Numbered from the stretch's first letter, positions 8,166-18,083 are shown. The stretch is 44,374 bases of DNA from Geobacteraceae bacterium (GCA_028683595.1 JAQUHM010000002.1:1-44374), one strand, 5' to 3'. The notes: generated from the letters alone by a model not told the origin. Translations and numbers: made by a program.

Positions 8166-8394
8166 GAAAGGTACTCCGATTGCTGTCGCTGTGAGACATG
8201 AGGGAAAGAAGATTTCTTCCGCAATGCTTCTGTGGCTGAATATTTCACAAAACATTTCATCAAGCATAAATTTCTACTGTATCTGTATGGATTTTGCAAG
8301 TGTCAAGAATTGCAAGCTGTTCCAATGTTTCTCTCCAATTTTGCTCAAAGACTAGACTCTTCGATTTGCCGGAAGGGTTACAACAGGAAGCGCC

Positions 8395-10965
8395 ATGCCA
8401 CTCAAAAAAAGCACAAGATTCATATTCCTCTACGGCTTTATCGCCGTTGGTGCGATATCTTTCACCACACTGTTTTCCCTCGCCGAGATTCGAAGTGATG
8501 CATTGCGCCAGGCGATGATGCTGCAGGAGAGCCACCTCAGAACTTTCCGGATTCTCCTTGAGGAAAAAGGAAAGCCATTTTCGGTGGTTAGTGGAAAGTT
8601 GTTTGCCGGAGATTACCTGGTGAACGGAACCTTCGAACTTCCGGACAGGGTGAAGGAGATTTTCGGGGGAACGGCAACCATTTTTATGGGAAAGGTCAGG
8701 GTTTCCACCAATGTGCTCAAAGAGGACGGAAGTCGGGCAATCAACACTCTGCTTGACGGTCCCACCTGTCAGGTAGTCTTGGTGAAGGGCGAACCCTATC
8801 GTGGTGAAACCTCTATCTTCGGCATGCCCTATTTTGCCGCCTACGATCCGATCCGCAACAGTAAGGGCGAAGTTGTCGGGGCTCTCTTTGTTGGGGTGAA
8901 GAAGAGCGATTTCCTTGCAACGTATAAGAAAATCAGAACCGATGTCATCGCTATCCATTGTATCCTGATTGGAACCTTCATTCTCCTTACGTATCTACTT
9001 CTCCAAAAGCGGAAGAAAGCGGAAAAGGTACTTCGCCAGAGCGAGGAGCAGCTGAAATTTGTCTTGTCCGGGAGCAATGATGCCCTCTGGGACCTGAGGG
9101 TAAAGAACAGGGAGCTGACTTTTAACCAGCGATGGGCCGAAATTCTCGGCTATCAGCCGGAGGAAATACGGAAGGATATTGAGTTTTGGCAACAACTTGT
9201 CCATCCGGATGATCTGCAGAATCTTCTCGAGCAGTACCAAGGGAATGTCAAAAATAATGAGTCACGGTTCAGAGTTGAATGCAGGCTGATGAGCAGATCG
9301 GGGGAGTGGCGATGGATTCTGCTCAGGGGCAGGTCCGTGGATTGGGATTCGCAGGGAAAACCGACCCGGATAACAGGGACGGCAACCGATATTACCGAGC
9401 GCATTCGGGCCGACCTGGAGCTGCGCCAATCGCACCGTTTGTTACGCACCGTCTTTTCCAGTCTCAATGAGGCCCTGTTCCTGCTGGAAGAGGACTCAAG
9501 GGTCGTTATCGATTGCAATACCTCCGCCGAGATCATGTTCGGCTACACCCGGGCTGAATTGCTGGGTATCAGTTCGGATATTCTGCATGTGAATAGTGAA
9601 ATGGCAGAGACGTTCTCTCGGAAGGCGGCCTCCTCATATCAGGAAAAAAGTTTTTTTGCCGGCGAGTACCAGATGAAAAGAAAGGGCGACGAGGTGTTCC
9701 CGACCGATCACTTTTGCAACCCGATTCCGGGAGAAGGGGACGAGCCCTTTCTTATTCTCTATGTCGTGCGGGACATCAGCGAGCGGAAACGGGCGGAGGT
9801 TGATCGTACCCTGCTGGAAGAGCAGTTGCAACAGGCCCAGAAAATGGAGGCAGTGGGTCAGCTTGCGGGTGGCATTGCCCATGATTTTAATAACATCCTC
9901 ACGGCAATTATCGGTTATGGACACTTGGTACTGATGAATATGCAGGGTCCCGATCAATCCCGCCATCATATGGAACAGATTCTTGCTTCTTCGGAGAGGG
10001 CTGCGGGGTTGACTCAGGGGCTCCTTGCCTTCAGCAGGAAACAGGAGAGCAACCCGCAGCCGGTGGATCTGAACGGGATCGTCAGGAACATGCGAAAGTT
10101 TCTGGAAAGGATTATCGGCGAAGATATTGAAATTAAGTTCGATATGGAGCAGGACGGATTGACTGTTCTGGCCGATACCGGGCAAATGGAGCAGGTTCTC
10201 ATGAACCTGGTGACCAATGCCCGTGACGCAATGCCGGACGGTGGCATGCTGCATATTAAAACCGGGCTCATGGAAGATGGAAAGAGCCTGCTGAACCCGA
10301 TTGACTCTCCACAGCTCTCGAGATATGGCTATATTTCCGTTACCGATACCGGTGACGGCATGGATGAAAAGATCCGGGAAAAAATCTATGAACCTTTCTT
10401 CACCACCAAGGAGGTGGGAAAGGGGACCGGACTGGGTCTCTCCATAGCGTACGGAATCATCAAGCAACATAATGGTTTCATCAGTGTGGAGAGCCAGGAG
10501 CGGGAGGGAACGACTTTCAGGGTTCACCTTCCCCTGATTAAACAGGAAACGGTGACCGCGGAAATAGTCAAGCCTTTTTTCCTGCCCTACGGACAGGAAA
10601 CCATCCTGGTTGCCGAAGACGATGAAGAGGTCAGGAATCTCGGCAGGTCACTCTTGGAAGAGTGCGGGCACACGGTGATTATTGCTGATAACGGTGCGGA
10701 CGCCGTTGAAAAGTTCTCGGAACACGCAGACAGTATCTCACTGGTTATACTCGATGTGGTAATGCCGAAAATGAATGGAAGGCAGGCGTTAGAAGTTATC
10801 CGGGAGATGCAGCCGGATGTACGGGTGCTTTTCATGAGCGGCTATACCGCTGAAATTATTGCTGCCAAAGGGGTTCTTGAGGGAGATCTGGATTTTATGG
10901 AAAAACCGATGATTCCGAAAACTTTTCTGCACAAAGTGCGGGAGATCCTGGACAGGCAGGCTTGA
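8395..10965 (+). CDS. Hybrid sensor histidine kinase (Cache, two PAS, HisKA, HATPase, receiver)
   Basis: This is a membrane-bound two-component hybrid kinase of 856 residues. Domains in order: membrane helix at about 8-30; periplasmic Cache-type sensor at about 40-180 (MPYFAAYDPIRN near 144-154); second helix at about 184-203; PAS at about 215-340 ending in TGTATDITER; second PAS at about 345-465; HisKA with phospho-acceptor His496 in GGIAHDFNN; HATPase with the N box at Asn608 (NLVTNARDAM), DTGDGM and GTGLGLS; C-terminal receiver with acidic residues 741-743, phospho-acceptor Asp787 (ILDVVMP) and Lys837. No separate response regulator is adjacent, so the output partner is unknown and the kinase is an orphan here. 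The start is ATG 8395, with AGGAAG just before it. The ligand of the Cache domain cannot be told from sequence. Confidence 0.95.
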   Translation: MPLKKSTRFIFLYGFIAVGAISFTTLFSLAEIRSDALRQAMMLQESHLRTFRILLEEKGKPFSVVSGKLFAGDYLVNGTFELPDRVKEIFGGTATIFMGKVRVSTNVLKEDGSRAINTLLDGPTCQVVLVKGEPYRGETSIFGMPYFAAYDPIRNSKGEVVGALFVGVKKSDFLATYKKIRTDVIAIHCILIGTFILLTYLLLQKRKKAEKVLRQSEEQLKFVLSGSNDALWDLRVKNRELTFNQRWAEILGYQPEEIRKDIEFWQQLVHPDDLQNLLEQYQGNVKNNESRFRVECRLMSRSGEWRWILLRGRSVDWDSQGKPTRITGTATDITERIRADLELRQSHRLLRTVFSSLNEALFLLEEDSRVVIDCNTSAEIMFGYTRAELLGISSDILHVNSEMAETFSRKAASSYQEKSFFAGEYQMKRKGDEVFPTDHFCNPIPGEGDEPFLILYVVRDISERKRAEVDRTLLEEQLQQAQKMEAVGQLAGGIAHDFNNILTAIIGYGHLVLMNMQGPDQSRHHMEQILASSERAAGLTQGLLAFSRKQESNPQPVDLNGIVRNMRKFLERIIGEDIEIKFDMEQDGLTVLADTGQMEQVLMNLVTNARDAMPDGGMLHIKTGLMEDGKSLLNPIDSPQLSRYGYISVTDTGDGMDEKIREKIYEPFFTTKEVGKGTGLGLSIAYGIIKQHNGFISVESQEREGTTFRVHLPLIKQETVTAEIVKPFFLPYGQETILVAEDDEEVRNLGRSLLEECGHTVIIADNGADAVEKFSEHADSISLVILDVVMPKMNGRQALEVIREMQPDVRVLFMSGYTAEIIAAKGVLEGDLDFMEKPMIPKTFLHKVREILDRQA

Positions 10966-11035
10966 AAGGTTTGTACAGTATTTATAGAGTGTAGACCGTT
11001 CCCGATTTGTGAACAGGAATCTGAAATGATACGCC

Positions 11036-12466
<1,431 letters not shown>

Positions 12467-12569
12467 CAGGAAGAGGCACAAGGTTATCCGAATTTGAAGC
12501 CTTTTCCTGCATTCATTGACGCATTTCACGTTTGTGACAGGGGCGTTGAAATTATCGGGAGGGTTAGGC

Positions 12570-15176
12570 ATGTATACGTACGAGACGACATTCTCCACAG
12601 GACTGCCGGGACTCGATACGGTGGTGCAGGGAATTCTGCCTGGTGATAACGTCGTCTGGCAGGTGGACGCAATCGAAGATTACCAGGTTCTGGTGACTCC
12701 CTTTGTTGAGGCAGGTCTCGCCTCGGGGCGTCCGGTAGTGTATTTCCGGTTTGCCGACCATCAGCTGCTGATTGAGCAGCACAGTGCGGTTACCCTGATT
12801 GAGCTTGATCCCTGCGCCGGATTTGAAGTTTTCATCTCCCGGATCCAACAGGTCGCCGAAAAGTCCGGCCCCGGTACGCTCTATGTCTTTGACTGCCTTT
12901 CGGAGCTTGCCACGATCTGGTATTCCGATCAGATGCTTGCGAATTTTTTTCAGCTGACTTGTCCCTATCTTTTTGAACGTGAGTCGGTTGCCTATTTTGC
13001 CCTGTTCCGGAACTTCCATTCTTCCCGCGCCCTAAAGCCCATCACCAGAACAACGCAATTGCTTCTGGATGTTTTCCACTACCAGGGAAAGCACTACATT
13101 TATCCCCAGAAGGTTTATCTGCGTCATTCTCCCACCATAAACATGCTGCATCTCTGGGAGGGTGACGAGTTCTTCCCCGTTACCGCCAGCGCCCTGATCA
13201 GTTCGATCCTCACCGCAGTCAACTGGTCAGGACTTGATCCGGACTGCCGACCCGGGGCTTGGGAGAAGGCCCTCGTGGAAGGGGAGGAAGTCCTGAACCG
13301 GGTGAAAAACGGAGTTTATGACCAAGAGCAGGAAGAGGAGGTATTCCGCTGTCTTTCCCGTATGGTGGTTTCCCGCGACCCGGTCATGAAAGGCCTGGTC
13401 AGCAAGTACATGCCCTTGGAAGATATCCTGGAAATCATTCGGCGCATGATCGGAACCGGGCTCATTGGCGGTAAAACGGTGGGCATGCTTCTGGCCCGGC
13501 GTATTTTGCAGAGCAACTCCCCACGCTTTGCCGAACTGCTCGAGGCCCATGATTCCTTTTACGTCGGTTCGGATGTTTTTTTCACCTTTCTGGTCGAAAA
13601 CGGTGTCTGGTGGGTCCGGGAAAAACAGAGCAATCCTGCTACCTTTCTTGAGGGTTCGGAAATTGCTCGTCAGCGGACCCTCTCCGGCAGGTTCCCCGAC
13701 TATATCGTCAGGCAGTTCGAGCAGATGCTGGCCTACTTCGGACAATCTCCGATCATCGTGCGCTCCAGTTCTCTGCTGGAAGACAATTTTGGCAATTCCT
13801 TCAGCGGCAAGTACGAAAGTGTCTTCTGCCCCAATCAGGGCTCGCCGGAACGTCGTCTCGAAGATTTTCTCTCGGCTGTACGAACCGTCTATGCAAGCAG
13901 CATGAGTGAAAAAGCTCTGAGATATCGGGAGCAGAAGGGGCTGCTGGCGCAGGACGAGCAGATGGCTCTTTTGGTGATGCGGGTATCCGGATCGATTCAC
14001 GGGCGCTATCATTACCCCCACGCCGCGGGTGTCGGCTTTTCCTTTAATCCCTATGTCTGGAATGAAAACATCGACCCGGAGGCCGGAGTGGTGCGACTGG
14101 TCTTCGGATTGGGCACCCGGGCGGTTGACCGTTCAGACGACGAATATACCCGGGTAGTCGCCCTGAATGCCCCGGACCGCCGGCCGGAGGTCAATTTCGA
14201 GGAGGTGCGCCAGTATGCGCAGCGCAGGGTTGATTACCTCGATCTCGATGCGAATCGTCTTGTGTCAGGGCATTTTTTGGACGTCATTGCCGCCAGCCCC
14301 GATGTGCCGATAAGACTGTTCGCCTCCACCAATGGCGGTCCCAGTTTGGGGCCGGAAGGTGTCTGTCGTCCAACCTGGGTATTGACCTTTGATAGGCTGC
14401 TTAATTCGACCGGCTTTGTTGAGGATATGAGGACGATGCTGCAGGTGCTGCGTGACGCCTATAACTACCCGGTGGACGTGGAATTTACCCTTAATTTCCT
14501 AGATGAGCAGGTGTATCGAATCAATGTGGTGCAATGCCGGCCCTTACTGGTGAAGGGCATGGATACCCAGGCCCCGGTGCTGATCGACGTTCCACCCGCG
14601 CGAAGGATTATTGCTGCCAGCGGTGCGGTAATCGGCCACAGTCGCCGTATCAGCATCGACCGCTTCATCTATGTGGCCCCGGCAGTGTATGGGAAATTGA
14701 CTATCCAGGAACGGCATGAAGTGGCCCGGCTGATTGGAAGGCTCAATCTGACAATCGCTCCGAATGGAACGGAAAATGTCATGGTGCTGGGAGCGGGAAG
14801 GTGGGGTACCAGTTCTCCTTCACTCGGGATCCCGGTGGTTTTTGCCGACATCAACCGCGTTGCCGTGCTCTGCGAGATAGTTGCCATGCGTGAAAATCTC
14901 GTTCCGGATGTATCCCTTGGCACACATTTTCTCAATGAATTGATTGAGATGGATGTCCTCTATCTGGCGCTGTTTCCCCACAAGGGTGACAATTATTTGT
15001 GTGACGAGTTCTTCGAGGTGACACCAAATCGTTTGCTCGAATATTTTCCGGATGCGGAGCGCTGGAAGGATGTGATCAAGGTAGTTCACGCGGCAGATGC
15101 GACCGGGGCAGGGGGGGGGATCACTCTTGCTGCCGATTCCTTCAAGCAGAAGGTTGTTTGCTATCGGGAAGAATAA
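12570..15176 (+). CDS. KaiC-like domain fused to PEP synthase/PPDK-type ATP-binding domain
   Basis: An 868-residue protein of unknown role. Residues 1 to about 205 resemble a KaiC/RadA-type RecA-fold ATPase: TGLPGLD, then LPGDNVVWQVD where a Walker A would be, and YVFDCLSEL like a Walker B. The P-loop glycine-lysine-threonine signature is missing, so this domain is probably not an ordinary ATPase. Residues of about 295-665 match the PPDK/PEP-synthase N-terminal ATP-grasp domain: GLIGGKTVGM (297-306), IVRSSSLLEDNFGNSFSGKY (396-415) and a closing QCRPL. The tail (about 680-868), with GAGRWGTSSPSLGIPV, is not the phosphohistidine or PEP-binding domain of full enzymes; neither a TSHxA-type swivelling motif nor a TIM-barrel region is visible. 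The start is ATG 12570, with GGGAGGG 6 bases upstream; an upstream start at 12516 lacks this. A signalling or regulatory role is possible but not shown. Confidence 0.85.
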   Translation: MYTYETTFSTGLPGLDTVVQGILPGDNVVWQVDAIEDYQVLVTPFVEAGLASGRPVVYFRFADHQLLIEQHSAVTLIELDPCAGFEVFISRIQQVAEKSGPGTLYVFDCLSELATIWYSDQMLANFFQLTCPYLFERESVAYFALFRNFHSSRALKPITRTTQLLLDVFHYQGKHYIYPQKVYLRHSPTINMLHLWEGDEFFPVTASALISSILTAVNWSGLDPDCRPGAWEKALVEGEEVLNRVKNGVYDQEQEEEVFRCLSRMVVSRDPVMKGLVSKYMPLEDILEIIRRMIGTGLIGGKTVGMLLARRILQSNSPRFAELLEAHDSFYVGSDVFFTFLVENGVWWVREKQSNPATFLEGSEIARQRTLSGRFPDYIVRQFEQMLAYFGQSPIIVRSSSLLEDNFGNSFSGKYESVFCPNQGSPERRLEDFLSAVRTVYASSMSEKALRYREQKGLLAQDEQMALLVMRVSGSIHGRYHYPHAAGVGFSFNPYVWNENIDPEAGVVRLVFGLGTRAVDRSDDEYTRVVALNAPDRRPEVNFEEVRQYAQRRVDYLDLDANRLVSGHFLDVIAASPDVPIRLFASTNGGPSLGPEGVCRPTWVLTFDRLLNSTGFVEDMRTMLQVLRDAYNYPVDVEFTLNFLDEQVYRINVVQCRPLLVKGMDTQAPVLIDVPPARRIIAASGAVIGHSRRISIDRFIYVAPAVYGKLTIQERHEVARLIGRLNLTIAPNGTENVMVLGAGRWGTSSPSLGIPVVFADINRVAVLCEIVAMRENLVPDVSLGTHFLNELIEMDVLYLALFPHKGDNYLCDEFFEVTPNRLLEYFPDAERWKDVIKVVHAADATGAGGGITLAADSFKQKVVCYREE

Positions 15177-15224
15177 ACTGACAGGCCATGTAATACCTTT
15201 GTGGCGAGCTGTCAGCATGAATCC

Positions 15225-15251
15225 TCAAGAATATCCTCGTGCTGCCGATAG
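15225..15251 (+). promoter_or_regulatory. Sigma-28 (FliA/RpoF)-like promoter upstream of the YjfB-like gene
   Basis: TCAAGAAT at 15225-15232, 11 bases, then GCCGATAG at 15244-15251. The -10 half matches the flagellar consensus at 7 of 8 positions, and the spacing is exact. The TCAAG to CCGATA gap is 15 bases, identical to the element at 4929-4955. It lies 32 bases before the start of the putative motility gene. Confidence 0.65.
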
Positions 15252-15283
15252 GTATAGAACGGGTTGCATGGGGGAGGTGCAGT

Positions 15284-15478
15284 ATGATGGAAATACGATC
15301 ATTGGCAAGTCAGGCTCTGCTTGCACAGGAGCAGTTGGCCCAAACCCAGATGGGCATAGCCGCTGTAAAACAGACAAATGAAGCACAAAAACAGGTGGCG
15401 GATATGCTCGCCAGGAATGCAGCAGCAGTAGCACCCGCCGAAGATACGCAACAGGGCGGTTTTTCGACGTATGCGTAA
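15284..15478 (+). CDS. YjfB-like putative motility protein
   Basis: A 64-residue, helical, Gln/Ala-rich protein (MEIRSLASQALLAQEQLAQTQMG...) that resembles the YjfB putative motility family in length, N-terminus and heptad-like helix. Function is not established for the family; the link with motility is supported here by the sigma-28-like promoter 32 bases upstream. Two adjacent ATG codons (15284 and 15287) follow GGGGGAGGTG (15270-15279); the second has the better spacing of about 8 bases. A short open frame from 15239 adds unrelated residues overlapping the promoter and is rejected. A terminator follows at 15547. No flagellar genes lie next to it, so it is an outlying member of any such regulon. 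Confidence 0.72.
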   Translation: MMEIRSLASQALLAQEQLAQTQMGIAAVKQTNEAQKQVADMLARNAAAVAPAEDTQQGGFSTYA

Positions 15479-15546
15479 CAAAGTAATCAGGTGCCGTAGG
15501 ACAATATAGAGAAGTCTGTAGGAAATAACCATGCCTGTGCACCCGG

Positions 15547-15588
15547 AAAGGGGCCTGCGTCAAATGAGACGCCGGCCCCTTTATTTTG
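15547..15588 (+). terminator. Intrinsic terminator after the YjfB-like gene
   Basis: AAAGGGGCC at 15547-15555 pairs with GGCCCCTTT at 15574-15582, with GCGTC/GACGC pairing inside (15557-15561/15568-15572). TTATTTT follows. It ends the short motility transcript; the bases from 15589 to 15734 show only the ribosome site of the next gene. Confidence 0.85.
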
Positions 15589-15734
15589 TGGAGGAGATGT
15601 GGTGATCGTTGTCGTTGCCGAAAATTGCCGCTATACTCTGACGTTGAAGAATACGGATCCGTGGAGAGAGAATCGCCGGGTCGGCGGGCATTCGGATGCT
15701 CGTCGCTCGGCCGGTAGCTTCGGGAGGAGGAAGG

Positions 15735-16256
15735 TTGGAAAGGATTTCGATCAGGATGGGCGACATAACCACGGTGGAGGTGGATGCCATTGTGAATGCC
15801 GCCAACAGTACGCTCCTGGGTGGAGCGGGGGTTGACGGCATGATTCACTGGGCTGCCGGGAGCGGCCTTCTGGAGGAGTGCCGATCTATCGGCTGGTGTC
15901 CGACGGGTGAAGCGAGAATAACGGCCGGGTACAATCTCCCTGCCCGTTACGTGATCCATACGGTGGGTCCGGTCTACGGAGTGGATCGGGAAAACGCGCC
16001 GCGGCTCCTTGCATCCTGCTACGAAAACTGCCTTTCACTGGCCGTGCAGCACACCATCCGGACCCTTGCCTTTCCCGCCATCAGTTGTGGAGCTTACGGG
16101 TATCCGGTAGAAGAGGCATGCAAAATTGCACTGGACACGACCATTTCTTTCCTGGAGCGCAATGAAATTCCCGAAAAAGTATTTTTTGTCCTCTATTCCT
16201 GCCGTGACTATAATGCCTATTGGGAGTATTATGCGACAAAAATGGCGAATGGCTGA
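15735..16256 (+). CDS. Macro-domain protein (ADP-ribose / O-acetyl-ADP-ribose hydrolase type)
   Basis: A stand-alone macro domain of 173 residues. Proteins of this fold bind ADP-ribose, and MacroD/YmdB types remove O-acetyl from ADP-ribose or ADP-ribose from proteins. Visible signatures are GDITTVEVDAIVNAANSTLL (9-28), GGAGVDGMIH with Asn24 and Asp34 near the active site, VIHTVGPVY, and the ribose/diphosphate loop FPAISCGAYGYP (about 113-124). The start is taken as TTG 15735, directly after GGGAGGAGGAAGG. It gives an N-terminus (MERISIRMGDIT) matching the family, whereas ATG 15696 has no ribosome site. No ADP-ribosyltransferase or sirtuin gene is adjacent, so the substrate source is unknown. 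The next gene lies about 140-150 bases downstream. Confidence 0.92.
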   Translation: MERISIRMGDITTVEVDAIVNAANSTLLGGAGVDGMIHWAAGSGLLEECRSIGWCPTGEARITAGYNLPARYVIHTVGPVYGVDRENAPRLLASCYENCLSLAVQHTIRTLAFPAISCGAYGYPVEEACKIALDTTISFLERNEIPEKVFFVLYSCRDYNAYWEYYATKMANG

Positions 16257-16394
16257 TTTCTCTGCCGAACTGCGGTTGGTTGTGGACGTCGTACGTTTGG
16301 AGTCACTGAGGGATCGGGTTTAGAACGGAAGGATTCACCTTCAGGATTCTTTCGAAATACACCGGACGGAGCGGATTCGGGAACAAAATCCGCG

Positions 16395-17024
16395 GTGAGA
16401 CTGTCAAGTATGATACGGAGTAAAAAACGCTCGTTACCGGACGAGGATGCCGAACTCGTCGCCTCCTGCCGTGCGGGGAACCTTGACGCCTTCGAGGTCC
16501 TGGTCAAAAAGCACCAGGCGCGGATGTTCACCCTGGCCTTTCGGGTTCTCGGGAATCATGAGGATGCCGGGGAGATTGTGCAGGATGCCTTTGTTTCCGC
16601 CTACCGGGGATTGGGAAAATTTCGTGGCGACGCAGCCTTCACCACCTGGCTTACGACCATCACGGTCAACCTGGCGCGCAACCGCCTGCAGCAGCTGCTG
16701 AGCCGAAAGTCGCGCGAGGTCTGTTCCCTGGATGATCCGATTCCGGGCTGTGGGGAATGCAGCAGAACCCACGATCCGCCGGCTACTGGTCCCTCTGCCC
16801 ATGATCTGCTGGAGAGGGAAGAAATTCGTCAGAGGGTTCAAGGGTGCATCAACGGTCTTGAACCCGGATTTCGTGAGGCTCTGGTTCTTCGGGATGTGGA
16901 AGAGTATTCCTACGGCGAGATTGGAACGATGCTGAGCCTGGCTGAGGGGACCGTCAAGTCCCGCATTGCCAGGGCGCGCGAGGCAATCAGGGACTGTCTG
17001 AAGAGAGTTGTGGGGGAATTTTGA
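16395..17024 (+). CDS. ECF-family RNA polymerase sigma factor
   Basis: A group 4 (extracytoplasmic function) sigma factor of 204-209 residues, resembling the RpoE/SigW group. From ATG 16410, region 2 spans about 25-95 (FEVLVKKHQARMFTLAFRVL...EDAGEIVQDAF...FTTWLTTITVNLARN) and region 4 about 145-198 (LEPGFREALVLRDVEEYSYGEIG...GTVKSRIARAREAI). The linker between them carries a small cysteine group (CSLDDPIPGCGEC). The start is either GTG 16395 or ATG 16410; neither has a strong ribosome site. Its TGA overlaps the anti-sigma ATG (ATG at 17024), so the two proteins are translationally coupled. I could not find a convincing autoregulatory GGAAC-type promoter in the upstream gap. Confidence 0.94.
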   Translation: MRLSSMIRSKKRSLPDEDAELVASCRAGNLDAFEVLVKKHQARMFTLAFRVLGNHEDAGEIVQDAFVSAYRGLGKFRGDAAFTTWLTTITVNLARNRLQQLLSRKSREVCSLDDPIPGCGECSRTHDPPATGPSAHDLLEREEIRQRVQGCINGLEPGFREALVLRDVEEYSYGEIGTMLSLAEGTVKSRIARAREAIRDCLKRVVGEF

Positions 17025-18049
17025 TGGACCATGATTCCATACGTCATAAGCTGTCGGAATATCTGGACGGGGCTGTTATACCTGCCGAGAAGTTGCTGAT
17101 TGAAAAGCATCTTGCCGAGTGCAGCGATTGCAGAAAGTCTCTTTGCGAACTGGAAAAGACGGTTCAACACCTCCGGAACCTCGGGGAACTGGAACCACCG
17201 CCCTGGCTGGCGGTCAGGATCATGGCACGGGTCAGGGAGGAGGCCGATCGGGAAAAGGGGCTGCTGCTCCGGTTGCTTCATATGCCGTTGCGCTGGAGAG
17301 TTTCCGTTGAGGCTGTCGCCCTGGTTTTTCTTAGCGTGACCGGCTATCTCGTATACCGTAATGTCTCTTCGGAGTTGCCGCAAATAACTCCCTTGTCCGG
17401 CGTAACTCGTGAAGAGTCGGCTCCAGTTGTCCCGCCAGTGGCAAAGTCCCAAAAACTTCCGGAAGAAGAAAAAGCACCCGCGGTGAGAAAACCGCCGGCA
17501 GTCATGGCGGAAAAGCCGGGAGTGGGCTCGGTACCCCTTGGTCTTCCAGAGGAAGAACCCTTTGCTGAACCGCGCCAGGAAGAGCTTGAGCCGCCAGCAC
17601 CGTCTCCGGCTGAGGCTCCCTTCAGGGCGGAGAATAAGGGGATGCCAGATTTCCGGATGCAGGAGCGGAGCGCGGCCAAATCACTTTCTCCGTCAGATGA
17701 TTTTTCTCTTCCGGAAAAAAAGAGTGAGGCTCCTTCGGGGCTGGTGCGAAACAAGGCCCTTCCCTCGAGCGGGGTGGAGACGCTGCGGCTCGAACTACTT
17801 GTTGCTGATGCTTATTCTGTTCAGCGAGAGGTTGAACGTGCAACAGTTCGATTCGGTGGTATCATCCTGCGACGGGACTTTAATCTGGGGGGTGAGGGCG
17901 TTCTTGTCGTTCGACTGCAGCGGGAGGCGGTTCAAGGGTATATCAAACTGCTGAAAAAGCTGGGGGACGTGCGGGGGGGCGTTTCGGCGGCCCCGGAGGG
18001 TGATGATACTGTTGAGATATATCTTGCCGTGACAACCCGCCGGGAGTAG
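17024..18049 (+). CDS. Membrane anti-sigma factor with zinc-finger (zf-HC2) domain
   Basis: A 341-residue partner of the preceding sigma factor. The N-terminal zinc-binding anti-sigma motif His29-x3-Cys33-x2-Cys36 (KHLAECSDCRK) would hold the sigma factor in the cytoplasm. One membrane helix lies at about 92-111. A long Pro/Glu/Lys-rich, probably disordered segment spans about 120-250, and a folded C-terminal domain spans about 251-341 (LRLELLVADAYSVQREVERA...EGVLVVRLQREAVQGYIKLL) on the far side of the membrane. That domain resembles a dimerising or sensing module, but I cannot name it with confidence. The ATG overlaps the sigma stop codon, and a hairpin follows the gene. Signal and release mechanism are unknown. 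Confidence 0.85.
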   Translation: MDHDSIRHKLSEYLDGAVIPAEKLLIEKHLAECSDCRKSLCELEKTVQHLRNLGELEPPPWLAVRIMARVREEADREKGLLLRLLHMPLRWRVSVEAVALVFLSVTGYLVYRNVSSELPQITPLSGVTREESAPVVPPVAKSQKLPEEEKAPAVRKPPAVMAEKPGVGSVPLGLPEEEPFAEPRQEELEPPAPSPAEAPFRAENKGMPDFRMQERSAAKSLSPSDDFSLPEKKSEAPSGLVRNKALPSSGVETLRLELLVADAYSVQREVERATVRFGGIILRRDFNLGGEGVLVVRLQREAVQGYIKLLKKLGDVRGGVSAAPEGDDTVEIYLAVTTRRE

Positions 18050-18083
18050 CCGGTCAGTCCTTGGCAGACAGCCGGAAACTGGC

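Noticed and set aside
8345-8374. TCAAAG...GCCGGAAG upstream of the hybrid kinase as a third sigma-28 promoter
   Set aside because: The gap between the halves is 19 bases instead of 15, and the -10 half lacks the CGATA core.
15599-15835. A 78-codon frame after GGAGGAG, just before the macro-domain gene
   Set aside because: Its second half is the macro-domain gene read in another frame (His/Gly/Cys-rich nonsense), and the spacing of start to ribosome site is poor.
16377-16406. GGGAACAA ... GTC as an autoregulatory ECF promoter for the sigma factor
   Set aside because: The resulting start would lie at or inside the coding region (ATG 16410), with no later good start codon.
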